From an uncultured Acidobacteriia bacterium (lineage in GTDB: Bacteria > Acidobacteriota > Terriglobia > Bryobacterales > Bryobacteraceae), in the NCBI GenBank assembly GCA_903923395.1, contig CAIXXM010000111.1, positions 1 to 64,000 on the forward strand: 64,000 bases of DNA, given 5' to 3'. The position numbers and the translations under genes were made by a program. The notes below the pieces were generated by a model. That model had not been told where the DNA came from. It searched no databases and was given only the letters and a program-made list of their open reading frames with translations. Below are positions 27,157-35,181 of this stretch, piece after piece (the stretch's first letter is position 1; each line of letters starts with the position of its first letter).

Positions 27157-27360
27157 AGCAGCCGCTATTCTATCGCCTGCTGCACTGCGGTGGCATTCGG
27201 CACGGGTTTGTTTCAGCGCAGTGTGTATTTCCTTGATCGTAACTGTACTGGTACTGGTTCTGTGGCGAGTTGACTTTGGTTTAGCTATCATATGCCTACG
27301 TACAGGTGGACCCGTACTTTTCTTATGGGCGGGCCAGGCGAACATCACAACAACAACAAA

Positions 27361-28200
27361 ATGATCAACACGAAGAGCAACTTTTCCCGACTGGCCGTTC
27401 TTGCCGGTTTTTCTATCGGTTTAATGGTTTTCAGTACTCCCGCGTTCGCTGTGAACGTGGTGAATGGTAATTTTTCAACTTACACCGGCAGTGGTTCCGC
27501 CGGTTTGGTCTACAGCTTGAGTGGCTTTTCTGTCAACGGATCCAATCAAATCACCAGCACCACGTACATTGGTGGCTGGAACATCGCCACCAGCGATGGC
27601 AAGAATGCACTTGGCTTTATTTATGCTCCGGGTACGTATGGAAATACTCTTGCCGATAATTTTGGTGGCGGCTTCACGATGGGCGACTCGTCTGCCATCA
27701 CCGCCAGCACCGACGGCGGCAATTTCCTCGCGGCTGACGGCGATACCAATAACGATCTGGTGATCTACCAGACGCTGACCAGTCTCACGGCAGGTGCCAC
27801 CTACCAGGTCTCCTTCTACCAGGCAGCAGCGCAGCAGGCAGGATTCACCGGCAGCACAACGGAATACTGGCAGGTTGGCTTCAATGCGGGCAGCGTTACG
27901 CCTGCCACCACCCTGCAATCTACAGGTGCAAACTACCAGAACTCCACCGTCATGAACACCCCGCAGCAGGGTTTCAGCTCCTGGAATCTCCAGACGATCA
28001 ACTTCGTAGCCACCTCAGCGACGGAAACGTTGAGCTTCCTCTCGGAAGGCACCCCCGGCGGCGCTCCTCCGATGGTGTTCCTCGATGGTGTCTCCGTGAC
28101 CCAGGTTTCAGCTGCTCCTGAACCGGCGACTCTCGGTATCGGTCTGCTCGGCTTCGGTGCGCTCATTGCCGCCCGCCGCGCACGCAAGACCCGCGCTTAG
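27361..28200 (+). CDS. PEP-CTERM sorted extracellular protein
   Basis: 279 aa. A signal peptide ends at ...STPAFA (about residue 30). The body is Gly/Ser/Thr-rich and beta-type (VVNGNFSTYTGSGSAGLVY, FLDGVSVTQV), like surface or matrix proteins. The C-terminus PEPATLGIGLLGFGALIAARRARKTRA has the PEP motif, a membrane stretch and a basic tail, the exosortase recognition signal. ATG 27361 is the start of the leader. Exosortase and the export locus are not in the window. A terminator follows. Function beyond surface display is unknown. Confidence 0.9.
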   Translation: MINTKSNFSRLAVLAGFSIGLMVFSTPAFAVNVVNGNFSTYTGSGSAGLVYSLSGFSVNGSNQITSTTYIGGWNIATSDGKNALGFIYAPGTYGNTLADNFGGGFTMGDSSAITASTDGGNFLAADGDTNNDLVIYQTLTSLTAGATYQVSFYQAAAQQAGFTGSTTEYWQVGFNAGSVTPATTLQSTGANYQNSTVMNTPQQGFSSWNLQTINFVATSATETLSFLSEGTPGGAPPMVFLDGVSVTQVSAAPEPATLGIGLLGFGALIAARRARKTRA

Positions 28201-28225
28201 GTTGCTCTGCACCAACTGCTTCAAC

Positions 28226-28253
28226 GGCCCTCCCTTACCGGGGAGGGCTTTTT
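28226..28253 (+). terminator. Rho-independent terminator of the PEP-CTERM gene
   Basis: Stem GCCCTCCC/GGGAGGGC with loop TTACCG followed by five T residues, starting 26 bp after the stop codon. Confidence 0.88.
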
Positions 28254-28294
28254 GTTTTGCGTTCGTTTCGCAGGAATGGAATCATAAGAAGTCG

Positions 28295-29122
28295 ATGGAA
28301 CAGTACGTATTAACGTTCATCAAAGATATTGTCCGGCTGAGTGCCTGGCTCCTCATTCTTTTGACGATCTTCATCCCGGTGGAACGTCTCTTCCCGCTGC
28401 AACGCCAGAGGGTCGTGCGCAAGGAATTCTTCGTTGATCTTCTGTATTACTTCCTAAATAATTTGCTGCCGAAAGCCCTGATGATTGCCCCGATGGCGCT
28501 GGTTGCCTGGGCGGCGAGGCACGTCATGCCCGCAGGTTTTGTCAGCTATGTTGCCACTTTGCCGCTTTGGGCGAAGTTCGCCGCTGCCATGGTTGTCGGG
28601 GAAACCGGCTTCTACTGGGGCCATCGCTGGACCCATGAAGTCCCGTTTCTATGGCGCTTTCACGCCGTCCACCACAGTGCGGAAGAGATGGATTGGCTTG
28701 TGAACACAAGAGCCCATCCTCTCGACATGGTCTTCACACGGCTTTGCGGCTTCGTTCCGCTCTATATCCTCGGACTGGCGAATCCCAATGCCGGTGCCCT
28801 CGATACCGTCTCCCTGCTCTTCGTCTTCGTGAGCACGCTGTGGGGCTTCTTCGTGCACGCCAACGTGAAGTGGCGCTTCGGTCCTTTCGAGTGGCTGCTC
28901 TCCACTCCCGCTTTCCACCACTGGCACCACACATACTCGGAACCCATCAATAAGAACTACGCCGCCATGCTGCCATTCCTCGACATGATTTTCGGGACGC
29001 ACTATAACCCGAAGCATGAGTGGCCTGCACGCTACGGCACCGAAACGCCAGTTTCGCAAAACATGGGGGATCAGTTATTGGATCCCGTTTTGCCATCGCA
29101 GGCGGAAGCTATGCGAACGTAA
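28295..29122 (+). CDS. Sterol desaturase/fatty acid hydroxylase family membrane protein
   Basis: 275 aa from ATG 28295; the tracked start overlaps the PEP-CTERM gene and terminator. Four or more membrane helices surround the di-iron histidine clusters HRWTH (HxxxH), HAVHH (HxxHH) and HHWHH near residues 110-215. These enzymes hydroxylate or desaturate lipids, hopanoids or carotenoids in the membrane with O2. Which lipid is modified cannot be decided. It overlaps the converging isomerase gene by 14 bp. Confidence 0.88.
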   Translation: MEQYVLTFIKDIVRLSAWLLILLTIFIPVERLFPLQRQRVVRKEFFVDLLYYFLNNLLPKALMIAPMALVAWAARHVMPAGFVSYVATLPLWAKFAAAMVVGETGFYWGHRWTHEVPFLWRFHAVHHSAEEMDWLVNTRAHPLDMVFTRLCGFVPLYILGLANPNAGALDTVSLLFVFVSTLWGFFVHANVKWRFGPFEWLLSTPAFHHWHHTYSEPINKNYAAMLPFLDMIFGTHYNPKHEWPARYGTETPVSQNMGDQLLDPVLPSQAEAMRT

Positions 29123-30023
29123 CTCCAGCCTCTGCGCCCATGCGGAAGATGTAATTTCTACCTTCGTCATACTCCGCGGCAGTCTTCAAATGCTCCAGCA
29201 GCAAGGGCGCATCCAGGCGGGACAGGTTGCGCAGGTACGCCTGATAGTCCATGCTGCCGCGCCCCGGCACGACCTCCTGGAAGTGCACGTTATTCTCTGG
29301 AATCCAGGCCAGATCTTTGGCATGGCAGGAAATGATCCAGGGTCCCAGCTTCGCGAACAGCTCATCGATCAGTCCACCGTTGTTGTAGAAACGCTCCGGG
29401 GAGTTAACCGCATTGCAGACATCCATGTGGACCCCGAAGCCTTTCCTATCCACGGCCCGAATCAGTTCCAGATAGCGGTCCGCTCCATCTGGAAGACTCC
29501 AGGGCATCATCTCGATGGTGAATCTGGTGCGCTTCGGCTTCACTGCATCCAGAACGGTGCGGCAGTTGGCCACGGTGGCGTCAAAGAACTCTTTCGAATA
29601 GTTCTTCGGATGCGCGCCGTACCAGTAATCGCGATTGTATGAACCCGCAATATCCACGCAGCACCTGGCGCCCACTTCCTCGGCAATGGCGCAGCGTTCG
29701 GTCACGTAGGTGAGATTCCTGGCGCGGGCCGCCGGGTCCGGGTCCAGCATATTGACCCATGCGCCTACCTCCGCGATCACGACATTCTCCGCGGCGAAGG
29801 CCTTCGCGATGGCCCGCATTCTGGTGGAATCACCCGGTTGAACCGACGGACAGGTCGCTGCCCGATAGCCCAGCCGGACATGTTCGCGCGCCAATTCCGC
29901 GGGGTCATCGGACTTGAGGAAGACCGGTCCACCGAGACGCACCGGATGTCGGGATTGTCCCAAGAGCGGCGCTGCTGCCAGCATGCCGCCGAAGAGTCTG
30001 CGCGAAATCTTGCCCTGGCTCAT
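29109..30023 (-). CDS. Sugar phosphate isomerase/epimerase-like TIM-barrel protein, exported
   Basis: 304 aa with a twin-arginine-like leader MSQGKISRRLFGGMLAAAPLLG. The AP endonuclease family 2/xylose isomerase-like barrel shows AEVGAWVNMLDPDP, RFTIEMMPWSLPDG (metal-ligand Glu), VHMDVCNAVNSP, ISCHAKDL and the closing Glu/Arg region. Members isomerise sugars or related polyols. The start overlaps the stop of the MBL-fold gene (ATGA), so the two are coupled. Confidence 0.82.
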   Translation of the reverse strand: MSQGKISRRLFGGMLAAAPLLGQSRHPVRLGGPVFLKSDDPAELAREHVRLGYRAATCPSVQPGDSTRMRAIAKAFAAENVVIAEVGAWVNMLDPDPAARARNLTYVTERCAIAEEVGARCCVDIAGSYNRDYWYGAHPKNYSKEFFDATVANCRTVLDAVKPKRTRFTIEMMPWSLPDGADRYLELIRAVDRKGFGVHMDVCNAVNSPERFYNNGGLIDELFAKLGPWIISCHAKDLAWIPENNVHFQEVVPGRGSMDYQAYLRNLSRLDAPLLLEHLKTAAEYDEGRNYIFRMGAEAGVTFA

Positions 30024-30844
30024 TGAATTTTCACCACACCCGGCGCGATCTCTGGAAATCCCTTCATCACGGCGGGGTCATGGCCTGTGATGATCCATTG
30101 GGGCTTGGTCGCGAGTTGACGCATCCTGTCCTGCGCTTTCAAATTGGACTCCCCATCGAGCGTTGCCGCGATGGGTACATGCCGGTCGAGATTCTCCTGG
30201 AGGTAGACGTTATCACTGGCAAGCACCACCGTGCCACCGGCTGTATTCACGCCGATGTACTGCGACTGGAAAGTATGCTTCCCGCCGGTGTAGCAAATGA
30301 TTCCGGGGAAAACCTCCTGGGCATCGCCATTCACCAAATTGAGACGGCCTTCGGTATTGAATTTGATCAGGCCCAGAAGATCCTGCGGGTCAGCTGCAGT
30401 ACGCTTGTGGCCCTGCCAGGCATCGGTTGCATAGAATGCCAGTTCGTCGCGCTGCAGCCAAACCTTCGCCATGGGGAAGAGATCGAAGCCGTCGGCATGG
30501 TCCCAATGGATGTGGCTGATCACGATGTCTGTAATATCTTCCGCGTGCAGGCCCGCACGTTCCAGCGCTTTCGATGGCTTTTCATATTGCTGGGGGTGCC
30601 ATTGCTGCTGGAAAGACTCGCGGTAGAAGCCGCAGTCGAAGAGAATATTCCTGCCGCCTCCACGGATGAGCCAGAACATCATCGCAATGTCCATTTTCCG
30701 TTCTTTGTCAGCGCCCGCGACCAAACCGGAGACGGCAAAGTCCTTCAATGTGGCGTATTGAATCGCGTAGACCTCATACTTCGGTTTCGTTTGCGCGAAC
30801 AAAGGCAGGGCGAGGAAAACGCAGAGCAGGATCTTGAGACTCAT
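30020..30844 (-). CDS. Secreted metallo-beta-lactamase-fold hydrolase (AHL lactonase-like)
   Basis: 274 aa from ATG 30844 (MSLKILLCVFLALPLFAQ, signal peptide). The metal motif SHIHWDHADG (HxHxDH), a later GGKHTFQSQ, ASDNVY and the terminal ITGHDP match the N-acyl homoserine lactonase-like branch of the fold. The substrate could be a lactone of any kind; quorum quenching is only one possibility. The partner gene is the TIM-barrel isomerase downstream, which would suit sugar-lactone metabolism. LysR is encoded just upstream on the same strand. Confidence 0.8.
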   Translation of the reverse strand: MSLKILLCVFLALPLFAQTKPKYEVYAIQYATLKDFAVSGLVAGADKERKMDIAMMFWLIRGGGRNILFDCGFYRESFQQQWHPQQYEKPSKALERAGLHAEDITDIVISHIHWDHADGFDLFPMAKVWLQRDELAFYATDAWQGHKRTAADPQDLLGLIKFNTEGRLNLVNGDAQEVFPGIICYTGGKHTFQSQYIGVNTAGGTVVLASDNVYLQENLDRHVPIAATLDGESNLKAQDRMRQLATKPQWIITGHDPAVMKGFPEIAPGVVKIQ

Positions 30845-30870
30845 TTCCCGTGAGTATAAACGTCTCCTGG

Positions 30871-30934
30871 GTATTCGCGGCAACACGGACCCCGGGCGGC
30901 GGGGAATGCTTGTTTGTGATGGGGCCGGTTAGCC
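30871..30934 (+). repeat. Dispersed stem-loop repeat, copy B
   Basis: Shares with copy A the order GTATTCG, CGGCAA, CGGACC, CGGGCGGCGG and GAATGCTTGT. It covers the lysR stop codon at 30929-30931. The outer arm is diverged, but CCCCG/CGGGG can still pair. It separates lysR from the MBL-fold gene. Confidence 0.7.
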
Positions 30935-31801
30935 TTGAATCATGCGGACAAATGCGTCTGCGGCATAGCTCAAGGCGCGGCGGCTGGGTTGCACCAGGTA
31001 GATCTTGCGCTGAATGGATATCTCCGGCACGGTCGGGGAAAGCAGCCGTCCATCGGCCAATTCCTGTTGCACACACATCCGCGGCAGGAAGGCCACGCCC
31101 AAGTTATCTTCCACCATCCACCGGATCGTCTCCACCGTGGGCATCTCCACATCCATATGGAGCGTGACACTGCGTTCCTGGAATGCGCGCAGCACAAACT
31201 CCCTGTAAGGCGAAAGAACGTTATGCGCGATAAACGTCTCATCGCCCAACTCCCGTATGGAGACCTCACCCCGCCCCGCAAAACGGTGCTTTTTCGAAAT
31301 CACGAAGGCCAGCGAGTCTTCAAAGATCTCAGCGGAAAGCAGGCGCTCATCCCGGGGTTCATAGCTGATCACACCCAATTCCAGATTGCCATCCACAATC
31401 TCGTCTGGAATCTTGCTCGAAAGGCTGCGCCGGACCTGAATCTTCACCTTCGGGTAAAGCCTTCGGTACCGCTCCAGCGGCCGCAACAGATACAGCGTGG
31501 TGGATTCGTTCGCCCCGATGACCAATTTTCCGGCTGAGTGATCCCGCAGCTCGGCAATCGAATTCTGGAGTTCCGATTCCAGGTTCTGGAACCGGCGTGC
31601 GTAATCCAGCACGATGCGGCCGGCATCCGTCAACATGAGGTCTTTTGCCGAGCGGTCGATCAGCTTTTCGCCCAAATCGAGTTCGAGCCGCTGCAGCGCG
31701 AGTGACACGGCGGGTTGGGTTCTGCCAAGCTTTTCGGCAGCCCGCGAAAAGCTGCGCTCATTCGCAATGGTGAGAAAGACGCGCAGTACGCTGAGTTCCA
31801 C
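30929..31801 (-). CDS. LysR-family transcriptional regulator
   Basis: 290 aa with the N-terminal winged helix MELSVLRVFLTIANERSFSRAAEKLGRTQPAVSLALQRLELDLGEKLIDR, and the two-lobed effector domain from about residue 90. The start is GTG 31801 with AGGA just upstream. LysR proteins usually regulate themselves and a neighbouring gene through T-N11-A sites, and two such sites lie directly upstream. The divergent phosphodiesterase gene and the downstream MBL-fold/isomerase pair are candidate targets. The inducer is unknown. Confidence 0.93.
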   Translation of the reverse strand: MELSVLRVFLTIANERSFSRAAEKLGRTQPAVSLALQRLELDLGEKLIDRSAKDLMLTDAGRIVLDYARRFQNLESELQNSIAELRDHSAGKLVIGANESTTLYLLRPLERYRRLYPKVKIQVRRSLSSKIPDEIVDGNLELGVISYEPRDERLLSAEIFEDSLAFVISKKHRFAGRGEVSIRELGDETFIAHNVLSPYREFVLRAFQERSVTLHMDVEMPTVETIRWMVEDNLGVAFLPRMCVQQELADGRLLSPTVPEISIQRKIYLVQPSRRALSYAADAFVRMIQG

Positions 31802-31811
31802 ATTCCTGAGT

Positions 31812-31826
31812 ATAACTTCCGATTAT
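31812..31826. promoter_or_regulatory. Putative LysR operator I (ATAA-N7-TTAT)
   Basis: ATAACTTCCGATTAT fits the T-N11-A rule with a 4-bp dyad and lies 11 bp upstream of the lysR start. Its position suits autorepression. Confidence 0.55.
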
Positions 31827-31841
31827 TGACTTCGCCTTGGA

Positions 31842-31858
31842 GATAAAGAGCGTTTATC
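31842..31858. promoter_or_regulatory. Putative LysR operator II (GATAAA-N5-TTTATC)
   Basis: A perfect 6-5-6 inverted repeat that also contains ATAA-N7-TTAT. It begins 31 bp from operator I, about three helical turns, and lies about 25 bp before the phosphodiesterase start. Confidence 0.55.
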
Positions 31859-31882
31859 GAGCTTGGCCGATTAAACTGAAGG

Positions 31883-33127
31883 TTGCTTCGTTTCTTTACC
31901 GCATTTTTTCTGTTCACTGCCAGTCTTGCCGCTGCGCCGCGGCAAGTCATCGTCATTTCGATTGACGGCATAGATGCCCGTCTTCTGCGTGATGCCGACA
32001 GCCTCAAGCTGAAGATCCCCAACATTCGCAGGCTTTTCGCCACGGGAACTTCCGCCGATCTCCGCGGCGTCAACCCTTCGGGCAACTTCGCCGCCAACGT
32101 TTCTCTCGTGACCGGACTGCGGCCTGCCGAACACGGCATCAAGGAATCCGATGAACTGGATTCCATGCCAGCCCGCAATTTTGAAGCCGCCACCATCCAC
32201 GGCCAGACCCTTTGGCAGGCAGCAAGCGCGGCAGGACTGAAGACGGGCCTGGTCTTCTGGCCTGCAAGCGCCGGTGCTGGTGTGGCGTTCAATCTGCCGG
32301 AGTACTGGTCCGGTAAACCGGCACGTGACGTCGAGTTTGAACCCGTTGCAACTCATGCGTTTCCCGCCGGACTGCCCGCCATGATCTCGAAGGCTTCCCC
32401 GCAGTTTGAAAAGCAGCTTTGGGATGATTCCTCTGCCGCGCAGGCAGCGGTGTATCTGCTGCGCACGGCCAAGCCCGATCTCCTGTTGGTCCACATGTCC
32501 GGCTTCGAAATCGAGCAACATGAGACCTCGGCCGGCAGTGTTTACGCCCGCGAGGTGCTCGAGAGTGAGGATGACCTGATCGGCCAGATCTTGGCGGCAT
32601 CTCCGCAGGGTGCAGTCACCGTTCTGGTTTCGTGCCACGGCTTCGAGAATGCCAATAAAGTTCTGCGCCCCAAGGTGCTGCTGCAGCAGGCCAAGGTGGC
32701 AGCGAAGATCGATGTGGCGGATGGATTGATCGGGGTCACCGGCAAATCTGGCGCTGATTATCTGCGCACCTTGATCGGCAACCCGAAATTTGGCATTGCG
32801 CGCGAAGTGCCCATGGATGAAGTGCGGCAGCGCGCCCCGGAATGGAAAGCGTGGACGGCAGCATTCGATACCCAGAAAGATTGGGTGGCCAGTGAAGAGG
32901 CCAAGGGCAGCGCTGCAAGCACCGGCTCTCATCAGGGCGTGCATGCCTTCTGGCCCACGCATCCGGGCTACCGCTCCATCGTAGTCTTTTCGGGGCAGGG
33001 CATTGTGCGAGGCAGGAAGCTGGGCGAAATCGATCTCATTGACGTTGCGCCAACTCTGGCGGAACTCCTCGGGGTAAAGTTGCCGCAGGCCAAGCGGAAG
33101 TCACTCCTGCCTGTCATGACCCATTAG
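31883..33127 (+). CDS. Secreted type I phosphodiesterase/nucleotide pyrophosphatase-like protein
   Basis: 414 aa of the alkaline phosphatase superfamily. After a signal peptide (LRFFTAFFLFTASLAAAP) the metal site VIVISIDGIDARLL begins. FAANVSLVTGLRPAEHGI corresponds to the nucleophile loop, although Ser stands where Thr is more common, and LLVHMSGFEIEQHE and GVHAFWPTHPGYRSI supply later ligands. A TTG at 31883 is the first in-frame start after a stop and agrees with the leader; the start is uncertain. It probably hydrolyses a phosphate ester or nucleotide outside the cytoplasm. It may be controlled by the divergent LysR. Confidence 0.8.
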   Translation: MLRFFTAFFLFTASLAAAPRQVIVISIDGIDARLLRDADSLKLKIPNIRRLFATGTSADLRGVNPSGNFAANVSLVTGLRPAEHGIKESDELDSMPARNFEAATIHGQTLWQAASAAGLKTGLVFWPASAGAGVAFNLPEYWSGKPARDVEFEPVATHAFPAGLPAMISKASPQFEKQLWDDSSAAQAAVYLLRTAKPDLLLVHMSGFEIEQHETSAGSVYAREVLESEDDLIGQILAASPQGAVTVLVSCHGFENANKVLRPKVLLQQAKVAAKIDVADGLIGVTGKSGADYLRTLIGNPKFGIAREVPMDEVRQRAPEWKAWTAAFDTQKDWVASEEAKGSAASTGSHQGVHAFWPTHPGYRSIVVFSGQGIVRGRKLGEIDLIDVAPTLAELLGVKLPQAKRKSLLPVMTH

Positions 33128-33799
33128 CGCGAGGGCTTGCGCTCGCACCGCTTCATGCAGCGCGGGGGCCCACGGGGCGCGGTCCCGGTGCTCCGGTGCC
33201 AGCCAAACGCACTTTTCCTGTGACCCGAAACGCTGCACCGCAAGGATCACATGTTCAAGATAAAAGTTGCTTCCCGCCGGGCCGCCATAGCGGACGTCGC
33301 CGGTCAACGGCGCTCCCCGATGGGCCAGCATCACGCGGATCTGATGGAAGCGCCCGGTATGCAACTGTACGAGTACATGGCTTTCTCCACGCCTGCCAGG
33401 CACAGCGGTGGCCATCGTGATGTCCAGAAACGAGGGTTTCCCGCCGGAGCGGACCAAGCGGGCGGAAGCGCCTTCGGTCTTCAGATAGGCTTTGTGCGCG
33501 CCGGTCAGCTTGGCCGCTTGCGTCTCTGTCGCAGCCACTTGGGCCACGTACCATTTCTGCCAGCGTCTCGCTGCAATTTCCGCGGAATAATAGGCGGCAG
33601 CTTCCGCCGAGCGGGCAGCGAGGAACAAACCACAGGTGGGAGAATCCAGACGGTGCACCAGCCGCAAGCCCGGGTAGCCCTGCGCCGCCAGCCGTCGCAC
33701 AAGGGAATCCGCTGCGGGATCACGCGGGAGTTCGCAGGCCAAACCGGCGGGCTTGAGCGCGATGATCTCGTGCTCGGTAACGTCCAGGATTTGGATCAT
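33101..33799 (-). CDS. RluA-family RNA pseudouridine synthase
   Basis: 232 aa with the catalytic Asp motif LRLVHRLDSPTCGLFLAA (about residues 46-63), KAYLKTEG, and LVQLHTGRFHQIRVMLAHRGAPLTGDVRYGG, all standard for RluA-type enzymes converting uridine to pseudouridine. No S4 domain is present, as in short members such as RluA or TruC. Target RNA unknown. Its 3' end overlaps the phosphodiesterase gene by 27 bp in convergent orientation. Confidence 0.88.
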   Translation of the reverse strand: MIQILDVTEHEIIALKPAGLACELPRDPAADSLVRRLAAQGYPGLRLVHRLDSPTCGLFLAARSAEAAAYYSAEIAARRWQKWYVAQVAATETQAAKLTGAHKAYLKTEGASARLVRSGGKPSFLDITMATAVPGRRGESHVLVQLHTGRFHQIRVMLAHRGAPLTGDVRYGGPAGSNFYLEHVILAVQRFGSQEKCVWLAPEHRDRAPWAPALHEAVRAQALALMGHDRQE

Positions 33800-33828
33800 A
33801 AGGAAGAACGCCGCGCGCGACAGCCGGG

Positions 33829-35181
33829 CTAGGACTTCTTCTTCTCTACCGCCAAAACCGGTCTGACCCGCGTTCCTTCCCGCACACGGTCGCCCGGATT
33901 CACGATGACCTGCTGGCCCGCGTCGAGGCCCATCAGCACTTCCACCTTTTCGCCGAAATCGCGCCCGAGTTTGACCTTCTGGAAGTGGACTTTTTTATCG
34001 TCCCCCACCAGCGCCACCTGGGCACCTTCGCCGCGCATGACGAGCGTGTCACCGGGGATCAGCAGCGGTGGATCTTTGCGTGACACGCTGAGATCCACTT
34101 CGGCGTACATGCCGGGCATCAACAGTGCCGCCGCGTTTGCAACCTGCACTTCCACCAGCAGGGTTCGGGATGTCGGGTCCAGTGCATTCGCCGTGCGCGT
34201 GACAGTGCCTTCAAACTGCTTCTTCGGCAGATCCGGAACGGAAAGCGTGGCTTTCTGGCCGACATGCACGGAGTCTGCTTCCGACTGGGGAACGTTCAAG
34301 TAAGTGCGCAGATGATCGGTTTGAGAGACACGGTAGAGCAGGGTACTGCCCTCATTCACCAGAGCACCAACATCGATATTGCGCAGTGTGATCACGCCGG
34401 CAAACGGTGCCCGCACCTGCAGATAACTCTGCACATCCGTGAGCCGTGCAAGGTTTGCCTGGGCGACGCGGATGTTGCTCTTCGCGACGTTGACCGCTTT
34501 CCCGAGTGCCTCCGTATTTGCTTTCTGCGATTCGTATTGTGCGAGGTAAGTATCCGCATCCTGCCTCGACACTGCGCCGCGCTTCACCAGTACTTGATAG
34601 CGTTCTGAAGTGATCTGCGCCAGATGTTCGTTGGACTTGCCCTGCGCGAGGTTTGAGTTGGCCTGTTCGAGAGCGGCGTTCATTTGGTCGAGTGTGGCCT
34701 TGGCCTGCAGAACCTGTTGTTCGAGTTCCACGGCATCCAGTTCGGCCAGCACCTGGCCCGCCTTCACGCGGTCACCGATATCGACATAGCGCTTCTTCAC
34801 GTAGCCGGTCGCGCGGGCCAGCACAGGTGCTTCCGTAACCGCCTGGATATTGCCCGGCAGCACGAGCTTCAATTTGCCTGCGCCGGGAACAGCTTCCGCC
34901 ACAGTGACGGCGGGCGCGGTTTCCCCGTCGGATTTAGCCTGCACGAGCAGTTCTTCCCGCCGCTTCTGGCCGGGCAGCCAGCCTGTAAAAAACGCAGCAG
35001 TGAAAACTACAGCGATCAGCAGGAAGAGCGCGATCAGCACACCGGTCGAGGGCTTGCCGGTTTGGCGCTGGTGCGGGCGTGCCGTGTCTAAGAGCTTTTC
35101 CTGGTCCCGCAGGCGCTGTTTGAGCGCGTCAATTTCGGCCAGCAGTTGTGCTTCCGAGTTTCCGGTTACCCCGTCGTTCAA
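33829..35181 (-). CDS. RND efflux periplasmic adaptor subunit
   Basis: 450 aa. A short coiled coil at the N-terminus (LLAEIDALKQRLRDQEKLL), then a membrane anchor (VLIALFLLIAVVFTAAFFTGWL, about residues 48-69). The barrel-sandwich half VLARATGYVKKRYVDIGDRVKAGQVLAELD, an alpha hairpin, and RAPFAGVITLRNIDVGALVNEG follow. The beta-barrel ends with LMPGMYAEVDL. It pairs with the RND pump immediately upstream in the operon (pump stop overlaps this start by 4 bp). No outer-membrane factor gene is present. Confidence 0.9.
   Translation of the reverse strand: MNDGVTGNSEAQLLAEIDALKQRLRDQEKLLDTARPHQRQTGKPSTGVLIALFLLIAVVFTAAFFTGWLPGQKRREELLVQAKSDGETAPAVTVAEAVPGAGKLKLVLPGNIQAVTEAPVLARATGYVKKRYVDIGDRVKAGQVLAELDAVELEQQVLQAKATLDQMNAALEQANSNLAQGKSNEHLAQITSERYQVLVKRGAVSRQDADTYLAQYESQKANTEALGKAVNVAKSNIRVAQANLARLTDVQSYLQVRAPFAGVITLRNIDVGALVNEGSTLLYRVSQTDHLRTYLNVPQSEADSVHVGQKATLSVPDLPKKQFEGTVTRTANALDPTSRTLLVEVQVANAAALLMPGMYAEVDLSVSRKDPPLLIPGDTLVMRGEGAQVALVGDDKKVHFQKVKLGRDFGEKVEVLMGLDAGQQVIVNPGDRVREGTRVRPVLAVEKKKS

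Noticed and set aside
27270-27291. TTGACT and TATCAT upstream of the PEP-CTERM gene as a promoter
   Set aside because: The spacing is only 10 bp, too short for a sigma-70 promoter.
30020-30844. Calling the MBL-fold protein a quorum-quenching lactonase
   Set aside because: Family resemblance alone does not give the substrate, and no quorum-sensing genes are nearby.
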